DNA from: an uncultured Xylophilus sp.
GTDB lineage: Bacteria; Pseudomonadota; Gammaproteobacteria; Burkholderiales; Burkholderiaceae_C
Length of the DNA stretch: 46,131 bases
Assembly (NCBI GenBank): GCA_913776965.1
Contig: CAJYQL010000056.1
Location: forward strand, 1-46,131
Direction of reading: 5' to 3'
The notes under the pieces were generated by a model. The model was given only the letters and a program-made list of their open reading frames with translations. It searched no databases and was not told the DNA's origin. Both the position numbers and the translations under genes were made by a program. Each line of letters starts with the position of its first letter. The stretch's first letter is position 1. This document shows, piece by piece, positions 1 to 8,421 of this stretch.

Positions 1-686
1 CCGGCGGCGACCATCGCCACGATCGCGTCGATGCCCGGCACGTCGACCAGCGCTGCGCACTGCGGCACCCGCGCATCCACCCAGCGCGCGGCCAGCCGGC
101 CGGCCACCAGCGCCCGGTCGAGCCGGATCCACGGCTGGGTGCGCAGCAGCGCCTCTGCGCGCTGGCCGGGCAGATCGGCCGGCACCACCAGCACGAAGGG
201 TTCCTCCAGCAGCGGCGTCCAGCGCATCCGGCTCGATCCGCCCGACGGCGGCCGGATCAGCACCGCGGCGTCGAGCCGGCCGGCGCGCACGTCGTGCAGC
301 AGGCCGGGCGTCATGCCGCGCTGGATCTGCAGCTGCAGTTGCGGTGCCTCCTGCCGCAGCGTGGCGAAAGCCGGCGGCAGCAGCGTCGGCAGCGCCGATT
401 CGGTAATGCCCAGCCGCACCGCGCCGGCCGGCACCACGTCGGCCGCGTCGCGCATCGCCTCGATGTCGGCGAGCGTGCGGCCGACGGTGCGGGCCAGCTC
501 GTGCGCAAAGGCGGTCGGCCGCACCTGCCGGCCCGAGCGGTCGAACAGCGGCCGGCGGAAATAGGCCTCCAGCTGCTTCATCTGCAGGCTCACCGCGCTC
601 GGCGTGACGTTCACCGCGTCGGCCGCCGCGGCGAAGCTGCCGCGCTCGACGACGGCGGCCAGGGTGGCGAGGGACTGCAGCTTCAT
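1..686 (-). CDS. LysR-family transcriptional regulator (partial, C-terminus off the window)
   Basis: Reading leftward from the ATG at 684-686 gives an open frame to the window edge, about 228 residues with no stop. It begins MKLQSLATLAAVVERGSFAA, a typical LysR winged-helix N-terminus (helix-turn-helix around residues 17-37, with the usual PSAVSLQMKQLE recognition helix). A LysR substrate-binding domain follows (EPFVLVVPADLPG is the usual mid-domain strand). LysR proteins are about 300 residues, so roughly 70 C-terminal residues are missing. The gene is divergent from the alpha-hydroxy-acid oxidase gene with 83 bp between start codons, the classic layout of a LysR regulator and its target. 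Control of the oxidase is inferred from that layout. The inducer is unknown. Confidence 0.9.
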   Translation of the reverse strand, partial: MKLQSLATLAAVVERGSFAAAADAVNVTPSAVSLQMKQLEAYFRRPLFDRSGRQVRPTAFAHELARTVGRTLADIEAMRDAADVVPAGAVRLGITESALPTLLPPAFATLRQEAPQLQLQIQRGMTPGLLHDVRAGRLDAAVLIRPPSGGSSRMRWTPLLEEPFVLVVPADLPGQRAEALLRTQPWIRLDRALVAGRLAARWVDARVPQCAALVDVPGIDAIVAMVAA

Positions 687-756
687 CGCAAGGACCCGTG
701 AGGAAAACTCGTGTGTGGAACGACGCATCATCGCCCATGCGCACGGATGGCCGCCG

Positions 757-762
757 TAGCAT
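757..762 (+). promoter_or_regulatory. Probable -10 element (TAGCAT) of the hydroxy-acid oxidase gene
   Basis: TAGCAT followed by C lies 7 nt upstream of the ATG at 770. The same short spacing between an AGAAT/ATAAT-like hexamer and the start codon recurs in this window, so transcripts may be leaderless or nearly so. No good -35 is seen. The divergent LysR regulator may assist. Confidence 0.35.
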
Positions 763-769
763 CGGCGCC

Positions 770-2017
770 ATGTCCACCCCGTCCTTCCTCGATTCCTTCG
801 CCGCCCCGAGTTCCACCGCGCCGCCGACGCAGGGCGCCGTGGCGCTGCCGCGCCGTCTGCGCGGCATGCTGTCGCTCGACGACTTCGAGGACGCGGCCCG
901 GCGCTTCCTGCCGCGGCCGGTCTTCGCCTACGTCTCCGGCGGCTGCGAGACCGACCGTGCGCTGCGCGCCAACCGCGAAGGCTTCACCGCCTGGGAATGG
1001 GTGACGCGCACCCTGGTCGACACCTCGCGCCGCAGCATCGCCACGCCGCTGCTCGGCCACACGTACGCGGCGCCGTTCGGCATCGCGCCGATGGGCATCA
1101 GCGCGCTGTCGGCCTACCGCGGCGACCTGGTGCAGGCCCAGGCGGCGGCGGCCGCCAACATCCCGATGATCATGAGCGGCTCCTCGCTGATCCGGATGGA
1201 GGAGGTCGCCCGCGCCTATCCGCGCGCCTGGTTCCAGGCCTACGTGCCGGGCGACCCGCTGCACATCGGCGCGCTGCTCGACCGGGTGGAGGCCGCCGGC
1301 TTCGGCACGCTGGTGGTGACGGTGGACGTGCCGGTGTCGGGCAATCGCGAGAACAACATCCGCGCCGGTTTTTCCACGCCGCTGCGGCCGGGCGCCCGGC
1401 TCGCCTGGGAGGGCCTGACCCATCCGGGCTGGCTGTTCAGCACCGCGCTGCGCACGCTGGTCCGCCACGGCATGCCGCATTTCGAGAACTCGGCCGCGAA
1501 GCGGGGCGCGCCGATCCTGTCGTCGAACGTGCTGCGCGACTTCGGTGCGCGCGACCACCTGGACTGGTCGCATGTCGACCAGATGCGCCGGCGCTGGAAG
1601 GGGCCGCTGGTGGTCAAGGGCATCCTGGGCGCGGCGGATGCGCAGCGCGCCCGCGACCACGGCGCCGACGGCGTGATCCTGTCGAACCACGGCGGCCGGC
1701 AGCTCGACGGCGCGGTGCCGGCGCTGCGCATGCTGCCGTCGGTGGTGCAGGCGCTCGGGCCCGACTATCCGGTGATGATCGACGGCGGCTTCCGCCGCGG
1801 CGGCGAGGTGCTGATGGCGCTGGCGCTGGGTGCGAAGTTCGTCTTCGTCGGCCGGCCGTTCAACTACGCCGGCGCGGTGGCGGGCGAGGCCGGCGTGCGC
1901 CACGCGATCGGCATCCTGGCCTCGGAAATCCACCGCAACATGGCGATGCTCGGCGCGCTGTCACCGGCCGACCTCGGGCCGGACCATCTGCTCCCGTCGC
2001 TGCGCGGATGCTATTGA
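770..2017 (+). CDS. FMN-dependent alpha-hydroxy-acid oxidase/dehydrogenase (LldD/glycolate oxidase family)
   Basis: This 415-residue protein should oxidise an L-2-hydroxy acid to the 2-oxo acid using FMN in a TIM barrel. It shows the family signature SNHGGRQLDG with the catalytic His at about residue 307 and the substrate-binding Arg three residues later. The FMN-contacting Lys is in VVKGIL (about residue 283), TVDVPVSGNRENNIR is the strand carrying the conserved Asp, and the phosphate-binding end is IDGGFRRGGE...GRPF. The ATG at 770 is preferred over an in-frame start at 698 because the family alignment begins near LPRRLRGMLSLDDFE. Substrate cannot be told by eye: lactate, glycolate and mandelate enzymes look alike. 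The last codons and the TGA lie inside a dispersed repeat at 2011-2063. Confidence 0.9.
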   Translation: MSTPSFLDSFAAPSSTAPPTQGAVALPRRLRGMLSLDDFEDAARRFLPRPVFAYVSGGCETDRALRANREGFTAWEWVTRTLVDTSRRSIATPLLGHTYAAPFGIAPMGISALSAYRGDLVQAQAAAAANIPMIMSGSSLIRMEEVARAYPRAWFQAYVPGDPLHIGALLDRVEAAGFGTLVVTVDVPVSGNRENNIRAGFSTPLRPGARLAWEGLTHPGWLFSTALRTLVRHGMPHFENSAAKRGAPILSSNVLRDFGARDHLDWSHVDQMRRRWKGPLVVKGILGAADAQRARDHGADGVILSNHGGRQLDGAVPALRMLPSVVQALGPDYPVMIDGGFRRGGEVLMALALGAKFVFVGRPFNYAGAVAGEAGVRHAIGILASEIHRNMAMLGALSPADLGPDHLLPSLRGCY

Positions 2018-2063
2018 TTTCATAGCTGGCTGCGCAGGCCCCACCTGCGCAGGAGGCCGATTT
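2011..2063 (+). repeat. Dispersed intergenic repeat, copy A
   Basis: About 53 nt, with core features CATAGCTGGCTGCGCAGG, CCACCTGCGCAGGAGG and terminal CCGATTT. Related copies lie at 8654, 21702, 23634, 27340 (opposite strand) and 42252. The CTGCGCAGG/CCACCTGCGCAGG halves form an imperfect inverted repeat. This copy overlaps the stop codon of the oxidase gene and ends just before the -10 of the next gene. Confidence 0.8.
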
Positions 2064-2068
2064 GTCTC

Positions 2069-2074
2069 GATAAT
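2069..2074 (+). promoter_or_regulatory. Probable -10 element (GATAAT) of the second LysR gene
   Basis: GATAAT followed by C lies 8 nt before the ATG at 2083, with TTTGTCTC immediately upstream. The spacing suggests a very short or absent 5' leader. Confidence 0.45.
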
Positions 2075-2082
2075 CGGCCGCC

Positions 2083-3012
2083 ATGGACAAGTTCAAGGCG
2101 CTCGAAACCTTCGTCTCCGTCGCCGGCCGCGGCACGCTCACCGCGGCGGCGCAGGCCGAGGGCGTGGCGCCGGCGATCATCGGCCGCCGCATCGACGCGC
2201 TGGAGGCGCAGCTCGGCGTCAAGCTGCTGGTGCGCACCACCCGCCGCATCGCGCTCACCACCGAAGGCAGCGCCTTCCTCGAGGACTGCCAGCGGCTGCT
2301 GGCGGGCCTCGCCGACGCCGAGGCGGCGGTCAGCGCCGGCGGCGTGAAGGCGGCGGGCCACCTGCGCATCACCGCACCGGCGGGCTTCGGCCGGCGCCAT
2401 GTCGCGCCGCTGGTGCCGCGTTTTCATACCGCGCACGCGGGGCTGCGCATCTCGCTCAATTTGAGCGACCGGGTGGTCGACCTGATGGCCGAGGGCTACG
2501 ACTGCGCGGTGCGGGTCGGCGACCTGCCGGATTCGTCGCTGGTCAGCGTGCGGCTGGCCGACAACCGGCGGCTCTGCGTCGCCACGCCCGCCTACCTGGC
2601 GCGCGCCGGCACGCCGCGCCATCCGTCGGAGCTGGCGCGCCATGCCTGCCTCACGCTGTCGAGCGACGCCTCGCAGACCCGCGGCTGGGCGTTCCGCGTG
2701 GCAGACGGGGAGGGCGGCGGCGCCCCCGAGGTGGTGCATCTGCGCCCGGGCGGCCCGCTCGACTGCACCGACGGGCAGGTGCTGCACGACTGGTGCCTGC
2801 AGGGCCACGGCATCGCCTGGCGCAGCACCTGGGAGGTCGAGGGCGAGATCGCGGCCGGCCGGCTGGTGGCGGTGCTGGAGGACTTCGCCGCGCCGCCCAA
2901 CGGCATCTACGCGGTGTTCCCGCACGCCCGTCACCTGCCGCTGCGGGTGCGGCTGTGGATCGACTTCCTGAAGAGCCACTACGGGCGGCCGGACTTCTGG
3001 CGCGCCGGCTGA
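2083..3012 (+). CDS. LysR-family transcriptional regulator
   Basis: A complete LysR-type regulator of 309 residues. Residues 1-60 hold the winged helix-turn-helix (MDKFKALETFVSVAGRGTLT, then AQAEGVAPAIIGRRIDALE). Residues about 90-300 form the type-2 periplasmic-binding-like effector domain (LRITAPAGFGRRHVAPLVP; YDCAVRVGDLPDSSLV). This subgroup usually acts on a neighbouring oxidoreductase or transporter gene. Here the upstream neighbour on the same strand is the hydroxy-acid oxidase and the downstream one is a DUF2214 gene, so its target is not obvious. The ATG at 2083 is the only plausible start, since the domain begins at residue 1. Confidence 0.93.
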   Translation: MDKFKALETFVSVAGRGTLTAAAQAEGVAPAIIGRRIDALEAQLGVKLLVRTTRRIALTTEGSAFLEDCQRLLAGLADAEAAVSAGGVKAAGHLRITAPAGFGRRHVAPLVPRFHTAHAGLRISLNLSDRVVDLMAEGYDCAVRVGDLPDSSLVSVRLADNRRLCVATPAYLARAGTPRHPSELARHACLTLSSDASQTRGWAFRVADGEGGGAPEVVHLRPGGPLDCTDGQVLHDWCLQGHGIAWRSTWEVEGEIAAGRLVAVLEDFAAPPNGIYAVFPHARHLPLRVRLWIDFLKSHYGRPDFWRAG

Positions 3013-3027
3013 GGCTGCCCGGCGCCG

Positions 3028-3091
3028 TACCGCCGTGCCGACGTGCCGACGTGCCGCCGTGCCGACGTGCCGACGTGCCGACGTGCCGCAC
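3028..3091 (+). repeat. Tandem octamer repeat (TGCCGACG)
   Basis: Eight near-identical 8-bp units run from 3028 to 3091. Five are exactly TGCCGACG; the variants are TACCGCCG, TGCCGCCG and a final TGCCGCAC. The array sits between the second LysR gene and a CAGAAT hexamer (3100-3105) upstream of the DUF2214 gene. It is in no credible coding frame. Confidence 0.9.
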
Positions 3092-3155
3092 GGCACGGGC
3101 AGAATCGGCCGGGCCGTCCGCCGTCGCCGGGCGCCTCCTTTGCCGAAAGCACCCG

Positions 3156-3611
3156 ATGATCCTGGAATCCCTGCTCGCCTACGCCCACCTGCTGGCGATC
3201 CTCACGATGGTCGTCTTCGTCGCCAGCGAGGCGGCGCTGTGCCGGCCCGAATGGCTCAACGCCGCGGCGCTGCACCGGCTCGGCCGGGTGGATCTGGTCT
3301 ACGGCATCGCCGCGGTCGCGGTGCTCGCGACCGGCGCGGCGCGGGTGTTCTGGGGCGTGAAGGGCAGCGGCTTCTATGCGACCAACTGGCTGCTGCACCT
3401 GAAGTTCACCGCCTTCGTGGTCGTCGGCCTGCTGTCGATCCGGCCGACCCTCACGATCCGCCGCTGGATCAAGGCCGAAAAAGCCGGCGCCGGCCTGCCC
3501 GCGGGCGACGCGGTGCGGCGCACCCGCCGACAGATCATGGTGCAGGCGCACCTGATCGCGCTGATCCCGCTGGCGGCGGTTTTCCTCGCGCGCGGCTACG
3601 GCGGCCGGTGA
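3156..3611 (+). CDS. DUF2214-family inner-membrane protein
   Basis: 151 residues with four probable transmembrane helices: about 4-25, 46-66, 80-101 and 128-147. The sequence LLAYAHLLAILTMVVFVASE, the motif RLGRVDLVYGIAAV and the polar stretch FWGVKGSGFYATN fit the DUF2214 family of predicted membrane proteins, whose function is unknown. The ATG at 3156 opens directly into the first helix. A weak -10 (CAGAAT, 3100-3105) lies upstream after the octamer repeat. The gene ends 47 bp before argS, which has its own promoter-like hexamer. Confidence 0.8.
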   Translation: MILESLLAYAHLLAILTMVVFVASEAALCRPEWLNAAALHRLGRVDLVYGIAAVAVLATGAARVFWGVKGSGFYATNWLLHLKFTAFVVVGLLSIRPTLTIRRWIKAEKAGAGLPAGDAVRRTRRQIMVQAHLIALIPLAAVFLARGYGGR

Positions 3612-3646
3612 CGGTTCGCGGGCCGGCGGGCCGGCAGGCCCACTCG

Positions 3647-3652
3647 TAGAAT
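3647..3652 (+). promoter_or_regulatory. Probable -10 element (TAGAAT) of argS
   Basis: TAGAAT followed by C ends 6 nt before the argS ATG at 3659. A start site 6-7 nt downstream would place the 5' end at or next to the ATG, so argS mRNA may be leaderless. No Shine-Dalgarno sequence is visible. The -35 region is GC-rich and not convincing. Confidence 0.5.
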
Positions 3653-3658
3653 CCGCCG

Positions 3659-5356
3659 ATGCTTTCCGTCAAGAACGATCTGCTCGCCGCACTCGCCGGC
3701 GTGCTCGACTCCCTTTCGCCCGGCGCAGGCGCCCGGGCCGCCTTCGAATCCCCCAAGGTCGCCGCCCACGGCGACCTGGCCTGCACCGCCGCGATGCAGC
3801 TGGCCAAGCCGCTCAAGCTCAATCCGCGGGCGCTCGGCGAGCAGCTCAAGACCGCGCTGGAGGCCACGCCCGCCTTCGCGCGCTGGGTGGATGCGATCGA
3901 GATCGCCGGCCCTGGCTTCCTCAACATCCGCCTGAAGCCCGCCGCCAAGCAGGAAACCGTGCGCGAAGTGCTGGCCGCCGGCACCCGCTACGGCACCCAG
4001 CCGGAGAACGGCCGGCGCGTGCTGGTCGAGTTCGTCTCCGCCAACCCGACCGGCCCCCTGCACGTGGGCCACGGCCGCCAGGCCGCGCTCGGCGATGCGA
4101 TCTGCAACCTGTTCGGCACGCAGGGCTGGAACGTGCACCGCGAGTTCTATTACAACGATGCGGGCGTGCAGATCGACACCCTGACCAAGAGTACGCAGCT
4201 GCGCGCCAAGGGCTTCCGGCCCGGCGACGACTGCTGGCCGACCGACCCCGAGAACCCCGCCAGCAAGGCCTTCTACAACGGCGACTACATCCAGGACATC
4301 GCAGACGACTTCCTCGCGAAGAAGACGGTCCGCGCCGACGACCGCGAGTTCACCGCCAACGGCGACGTGGACGACTACGACAACATCCGCCAGTTCGCGG
4401 TCGCCTACCTGCGCAACGAGCAGGACAAGGATCTGCAGGCGTTCGCGCTGCACTTCGACCAGTACTACCTGGAGTCGAGCCTCTACACCTCCGGCCGGGT
4501 CGAGGCGACGGTGAACCGGCTTGTCGCCAACGGCAAGACCTACGAGCAGGACGGTGCCTTGTGGCTGAAGTCGACCGACTACGGCGACGACAAGGACCGC
4601 GTCATGCGCAAGCAGGACGGCACGTACACCTACTTCGTGCCCGACGTGGCCTACCACATCGCCAAGTGGGAGCGCGGCTTCACCAAGGTGGTGAACATCC
4701 AGGGCACCGACCACCACGGCACCATCGCCCGTGTGCGCGCCGGCCTGCAGGCGGCCGACGTGGGCATCCCGCAGGGCTATCCCGACTACGTGCTGCACAC
4801 CATGGTGCGGGTGGTCAAGGGCGGGCAGGAAGTGAAGATCAGCAAGCGCGCCGGCAGCTACGTCACGCTGCGTGATCTGATCGAGTGGACCAGCAAGGAC
4901 GCGGTGCGTTTCTTCCTGCTGTCCCGCAAGCCCGACACCGAGTACACCTTCGATGTCGACCTGGCGGTGGCGCAGAACAACGACAACCCGGTCTACTACG
5001 TGCAGTACGCCCATGCCCGCATCTGTTCGGTGCTGGCGGCCTGGGGCGGCGACCGTGCCGCGCTGGCGGGCGCCGACCTGGCATCGCTCGACACCCCGGC
5101 GGCGCAGGCGCTGATGCTGCAGCTCGCCAAGTACCCCGGCATGCTGACCGCGGCCACCGAGGGCGAGGCGCCGCACGACGTGGCCTTCTACTTGCGCGAC
5201 CTGGCCGCGGCCTACCACAGCTACTACGACGCCGAGCGCATCCTGGTGGACGATGTGGCGATCAAGACCGCCCGCCTGGCCCTGGTCGCTGCTGTGGCGC
5301 AGGTGCTGCACAATGGCCTGGCCGTGCTGGGCGTGTCCGCGCCGGCCAAGATGTAG
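3659..5356 (+). CDS. argS: Arginyl-tRNA synthetase
   Basis: This class I aminoacyl-tRNA synthetase charges tRNA-Arg in the cytoplasm. It has 565 residues, the normal length. Domains in order: N-terminal Add-1 tRNA-binding domain (residues 1-110), Rossmann catalytic domain with the HIGH motif HVGHGR at 135-140 preceded by [11 protein letters not shown], a KMSK-like KISKRAG loop at 393-399, and the C-terminal DALR anticodon-binding helical domain from about 445 ([15 protein letters not shown]). The DALR domain ends with the usual C-terminal segment [20 protein letters not shown]. An SPOR-domain gene and dsbA follow on the same strand, an order I associate with Burkholderiales. Confidence 0.98.
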   Translation: MLSVKNDLLAALAGVLDSLSPGAGARAAFESPKVAAHGDLACTAAMQLAKPLKLNPRALGEQLKTALEATPAFARWVDAIEIAGPGFLNIRLKPAAKQETVREVLAAGTRYGTQPENGRRVLVEFVSANPTGPLHVGHGRQAALGDAICNLFGTQGWNVHREFYYNDAGVQIDTLTKSTQLRAKGFRPGDDCWPTDPENPASKAFYNGDYIQDIADDFLAKKTVRADDREFTANGDVDDYDNIRQFAVAYLRNEQDKDLQAFALHFDQYYLESSLYTSGRVEATVNRLVANGKTYEQDGALWLKSTDYGDDKDRVMRKQDGTYTYFVPDVAYHIAKWERGFTKVVNIQGTDHHGTIARVRAGLQAADVGIPQGYPDYVLHTMVRVVKGGQEVKISKRAGSYVTLRDLIEWTSKDAVRFFLLSRKPDTEYTFDVDLAVAQNNDNPVYYVQYAHARICSVLAAWGGDRAALAGADLASLDTPAAQALMLQLAKYPGMLTAATEGEAPHDVAFYLRDLAAAYHSYYDAERILVDDVAIKTARLALVAAVAQVLHNGLAVLGVSAPAKM

Positions 5357-5382
5357 ACCGAATGAGGGCGGAGAGCAGCGTG

Positions 5383-6099
5383 ATGCAGCACAAGCAGCGG
5401 GGAGGCACCTTCCTCGGAATCATCCTGGGCGTGGTGCTCGGCCTGGGTGCCGCCCTGGGCGTGGCGGTCTACGTCACCAAGGTGCCGGTTCCCTTCCTGA
5501 ACCGCAACGCCAGCCGCAGCGCCGACCAGGACGCGATCGAGGCGCAGAAGAACCGCGACTGGGACCCGAACTCCGGCATCGCCGGCAAGCGCGCCAAGCC
5601 GCCGGCCACCGCCGCCGCGCCCGCTCCGGCGGCCGCCGGCGTGACCGCGCCGCAGACCGCCGCCGTGCCGGCCGCACCGGTCCCGGTACCGGACCCCGCG
5701 ACTCCAGCCGCGCCCGCCACCCGGACCGCCACGGCCCCCGCGGCGGCACCGGCCCGTGCCGGCGCGGCACCGTCGTCGTCCGATCCGCTCGGCGACCTGG
5801 CCCGTGCCCGGTCGGCGGCGGCCGCCGCGTCGCCCGCGGTCCCGCCGCCCGGCAACGCCGAACCGTACGAATACTTCATCCAGGCCGGCGCCTTCCGCAC
5901 GGATGCCGATGCCGAGGCCCAGCGCGCGCGGCTCGCGATCATGGGCTGGGAGGCCCGGGTGACCGAGCGCGAGCAGGCCGGCCGCACCGTGTTCCGCGTC
6001 CGTGTCGGCCCGTTCGTGCGCCGCGACGACGCCGAGCGGCTGAAGGACAAGCTCGACGTGGCCGGCATGGACTCGACCCTGGTGCGGGTGCAGCGCTGA
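5383..6099 (+). CDS. SPOR-domain (FtsN-like) membrane-anchored cell-envelope protein
   Basis: 238 residues from the ATG at 5383, which has GGAG 9 nt upstream. An in-frame ATG at 5362 has no such signal. Layout: short cytoplasmic tail, one transmembrane helix (FLGIILGVVLGLGAALGVAV, about residues 10-30), a long Ala/Pro-rich periplasmic linker (about 70-150), and a C-terminal SPOR domain (about 160-238; YFIQAGAFRTDADAEAQRAR, ending VRVGPFVRRDDAERLKDKL). SPOR domains bind denuded peptidoglycan glycan strands at division septa, so a role in cell division or wall remodelling is likely. The architecture resembles FtsN, but many SPOR proteins share it. Confidence 0.9.
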   Translation: MQHKQRGGTFLGIILGVVLGLGAALGVAVYVTKVPVPFLNRNASRSADQDAIEAQKNRDWDPNSGIAGKRAKPPATAAAPAPAAAGVTAPQTAAVPAAPVPVPDPATPAAPATRTATAPAAAPARAGAAPSSSDPLGDLARARSAAAAASPAVPPPGNAEPYEYFIQAGAFRTDADAEAQRARLAIMGWEARVTEREQAGRTVFRVRVGPFVRRDDAERLKDKLDVAGMDSTLVRVQR

Positions 6100-6155
6100 G
6101 GCTGAACTTTCGCGGCACTGCACCGCTCTCACCCGCTCAAGGAGAAAACCCCCTC

Positions 6156-6824
6156 ATGCCGACCCTGAACCGCCGCGATTTCCATCTCTCTACCACCACC
6201 GCTGCGCTGGCCGCCGCCCTGCCGCTCGGCTTCAGCGGCGCCGCCCATGCCCAGGGCAAGCCGCCGCAGGCCGGCAAGGACTACCAGGTCCTCGATAAGC
6301 GGGCCCCGGTCGATACGGCGCAGGGCAAGATCGAGGTGATCGAGTTCTTCTGGTACAGCTGCCCGCACTGCCATGCGTTCGAGCCGACGTTCCAGCGCTG
6401 GGTCAAGGCCCAGCCGGCCGACGTAGTGGTACGCCGGGTGCCGGTCTCCTTCCGCGACGACTTCCTGCCGCAGCAGAAGCTGTTCTACACGCTGGAAGCG
6501 ATGGGCAAGGTCGACGAGCTGCACGGCAAGGTGTTCCAGGCGATCCACACCGAGCGCAAGAACATCAGCAAGGACGGCGCCATCCTCGACTGGGTCGGCC
6601 AGCAGGGGATCGACAAGACGAAGTTCGCCGAGATCTACAACTCCTTCTCGGTCAATGCCAAGGCCAAGCGGGCGACGCAGATCCAGGACCAGTACAAGGT
6701 CGAGGGCGTGCCGGCGCTGGGCATCGCCGGCCGCTACTACACCGACGGCCAGATGGCCGGCAGCATGGAGCGGGCGCTGCAGGTGACCGATTTCCTGGTG
6801 GCCCAGACCCGCAAGGGCGCCTGA
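6156..6824 (+). CDS. dsbA: Thiol:disulfide interchange protein DsbA with a twin-arginine-type signal
   Basis: A periplasmic thioredoxin-fold oxidase that introduces disulfide bonds into exported proteins. It has 222 residues. The N-terminus NRRDFHLS followed by a hydrophobic Ala-rich stretch and AHAQ looks like a Tat signal peptide (RR-x-F-x-L) with cleavage near residue 32. The mature domain has the active site CPHC (Cys69, Cys72) after FFWYS, and the cis-proline loop GVPAL (Pro186). The start is supported by AAGGAG 11 nt upstream. It follows the SPOR gene by 56 bp, so co-transcription from argS is likely. A DsbB partner is not in this window. Confidence 0.95.
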   Translation: MPTLNRRDFHLSTTTAALAAALPLGFSGAAHAQGKPPQAGKDYQVLDKRAPVDTAQGKIEVIEFFWYSCPHCHAFEPTFQRWVKAQPADVVVRRVPVSFRDDFLPQQKLFYTLEAMGKVDELHGKVFQAIHTERKNISKDGAILDWVGQQGIDKTKFAEIYNSFSVNAKAKRATQIQDQYKVEGVPALGIAGRYYTDGQMAGSMERALQVTDFLVAQTRKGA

Positions 6825-6877
6825 CGGTTTCGCGGGGCCGGCGTGGGCCCCATGGCCGGTGGGTGACGGTCTCCGCT

Positions 6878-6899
6878 CCCGGGGTGCGCATGCCCCGGG
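6878..6899 (+). terminator. GC-rich hairpin after dsbA, possible terminator
   Basis: CCCGGGG and CCCCGGG form a 7-bp perfect stem around an 8-nt loop between dsbA and the lptA promoter hexamer. There is no T-tract, so it may only attenuate or stabilise the dsbA 3' end. Confidence 0.35.
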
Positions 6900-6906
6900 C
6901 CGGCCG

Positions 6907-6912
6907 TACAAT
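6907..6912 (+). promoter_or_regulatory. Probable -10 element (TACAAT) of lptA-lptB-rpoN
   Basis: TACAAT followed by C lies 34 nt before the lptA ATG, directly after a GC-rich hairpin. It suggests that the Lpt-rpoN operon starts here and not at an upstream lptC. Confidence 0.45.
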
Positions 6913-6945
6913 CGCCGGCGCAGCAGCAAGATTCGTGCCCCATTT

Positions 6946-7605
6946 ATGACACTGCACCCCGCTTCCTTCGTGTTCGCCCTCGCCGCCCTGTGCGCCGTGG
7001 GCGCAGCACATGCCGAGAAGGCCGACCGTACCAAGCCGATGAACATCGAGGCCGATGCGCTGCGGCACGACGACCTCGCCCAGACCAGCGTCTTCACCGG
7101 CAACGTCGTGCTGACCAAAGGCACGATCGTGATCCGCGGCACCCGGCTCGAAGTCCGCCAGGACGCCGAGGGCTACCAGTACGGCGTCGTCACCGCCGAG
7201 CCCGGCAAGCGGGCGTACTTCAAGCAGAAGCGCGATACCGCGCCCGGCACCCCCGACGAGTTCATCGAGGGCGAGGGCGAAACCATCGACTACGACGGCC
7301 GCGCCGACCGGGTGAAGTTCATCCGCCGCGCCGAGATGCACCGCCTGACTGGCAGCACCGTGACCGACGACGTGCGCGGCGACGTGATCGTCTACAACAA
7401 CGCCACCGACGTCTATACCGTCGACGGCAACCCGGCGGCCGCCGGCAGCGGCACGCTCACCAGCCCGGGCGGCCGGGTGCGCGCGGTGCTGGCGCCGCGG
7501 GGCGGCCCGGCCGCCGGTGCCGCGGCGGCCCCGGCCACGCCGGCGGCATCCGGTGCGGCCCCGGCGCTGCGCGGCAGCCCGGCCCTCGGCGGGACCACCC
7601 GATGA
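6946..7605 (+). CDS. lptA: Lipopolysaccharide export system protein LptA
   Basis: Periplasmic bridge protein of the Lpt machine, which carries LPS from the inner membrane LptBFGC complex to LptDE. 219 residues with an N-terminal signal peptide (hydrophobic 3-22, cleavage after AHA at about 23). The OstA-like beta-jellyroll repeats follow ([20 protein letters not shown], then [19 protein letters not shown]). The C-terminal 45 residues are a low-complexity Ala/Gly/Pro tail, longer than in E. coli LptA (185 residues). The stop overlaps the lptB start (ATGA), so the two are translationally coupled. No lptC or kdsC precedes it; dsbA does. Confidence 0.93.
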   Translation: MTLHPASFVFALAALCAVGAAHAEKADRTKPMNIEADALRHDDLAQTSVFTGNVVLTKGTIVIRGTRLEVRQDAEGYQYGVVTAEPGKRAYFKQKRDTAPGTPDEFIEGEGETIDYDGRADRVKFIRRAEMHRLTGSTVTDDVRGDVIVYNNATDVYTVDGNPAAAGSGTLTSPGGRVRAVLAPRGGPAAGAAAAPATPAASGAAPALRGSPALGGTTR

Positions 7606-8402
7606 GCGGGCCGACGCCGGCCGCCGGCCTAGCCGGCTCCCAGGCGCGTGCCGACGGCACCGGCAGCCGCCTGCAGGCGCTGAACCTGCGCAAGGCCTAC
7701 GGCAGCCGGACGGTGGTCAAGGATGTGTCGCTGTCGGTCGAGAAGGGCGAGGTCGTTGGCCTGCTCGGCCCGAACGGCGCCGGCAAGACCACCTCGTTCT
7801 ACATGATCGTCGGCCTGGTGCGCTCGGACGCCGGCCGCATCACGATCGACGGCCAGTCGATCGGCGACCTGCCGATCCACCGCCGCTCGCGACTCGGCCT
7901 GTCCTACCTGCCGCAGGAGGCGTCGATCTTCCGCAAGCTGACGGTGCAGGAGAACGTGCGCGCGGTGCTGGAGCTGCAGGTGGACGAGCATGGCCGCGCA
8001 CTGAAGAAGCCCGCGCTGGAGGCACGGCTCGACGCGCTGCTGGCCGACCTGCGGGTCGACCACCTGCGCGACTCGCCGGCACTGGCGCTGTCGGGCGGCG
8101 AGCGGCGCCGGGTCGAGATCGCCCGCGCGCTGGCGACCCAGCCGCGCTTCATCCTGCTCGACGAGCCCTTCGCCGGCATCGACCCGATCGCGGTGATCGA
8201 GATCCAGCGGATCATTGGCTTCCTGAAGGAGCGCGGCATCGGCGTGCTGATCACCGACCACAACGTGCGCGAGACGCTCGGCATCTGCGACCACGCCTTC
8301 ATCATCAGCGACGGCCATGTGCTCGCCCAGGGCACGCCGGCCGAGATCGTCGAGAACGCCGACGTGCGGCGCGTCTACCTCGGCGAACATTTCCGGATGT
8401 GA
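7602..8402 (+). CDS. lptB: LPS export ABC transporter ATPase LptB
   Basis: Cytoplasmic ATPase that powers LPS extraction by LptFGC. 266 residues, with about 20 extra N-terminal residues relative to E. coli LptB. Walker A GPNGAGKT is at 56-63, the Q-loop is in [13 protein letters not shown], the ABC signature LSGGE at 163-167, Walker B FILLDEP with Asp187-Glu188, and the switch His220 in ITDHNVRE. The Leu-Thr-Val region after SIFRKL is typical of LptB. The ATG overlaps the lptA stop. rpoN starts 19 bp downstream, the conserved lptB-rpoN order. Confidence 0.97.
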   Translation: MSGPTPAAGLAGSQARADGTGSRLQALNLRKAYGSRTVVKDVSLSVEKGEVVGLLGPNGAGKTTSFYMIVGLVRSDAGRITIDGQSIGDLPIHRRSRLGLSYLPQEASIFRKLTVQENVRAVLELQVDEHGRALKKPALEARLDALLADLRVDHLRDSPALALSGGERRRVEIARALATQPRFILLDEPFAGIDPIAVIEIQRIIGFLKERGIGVLITDHNVRETLGICDHAFIISDGHVLAQGTPAEIVENADVRRVYLGEHFRM

Positions 8403-8421
8403 CCGGGCGCCGGCCGACCGT

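Noticed and set aside
698-769. Upstream start of the hydroxy-acid oxidase
   Set aside because: The 24 extra residues are unlike the family, and the start would lie upstream of the likely -10 hexamer at 757-762.
3028-3091. Octamer array as a CRISPR
   Set aside because: The units are 8 bp and contiguous, with no spacers and no cas genes nearby.
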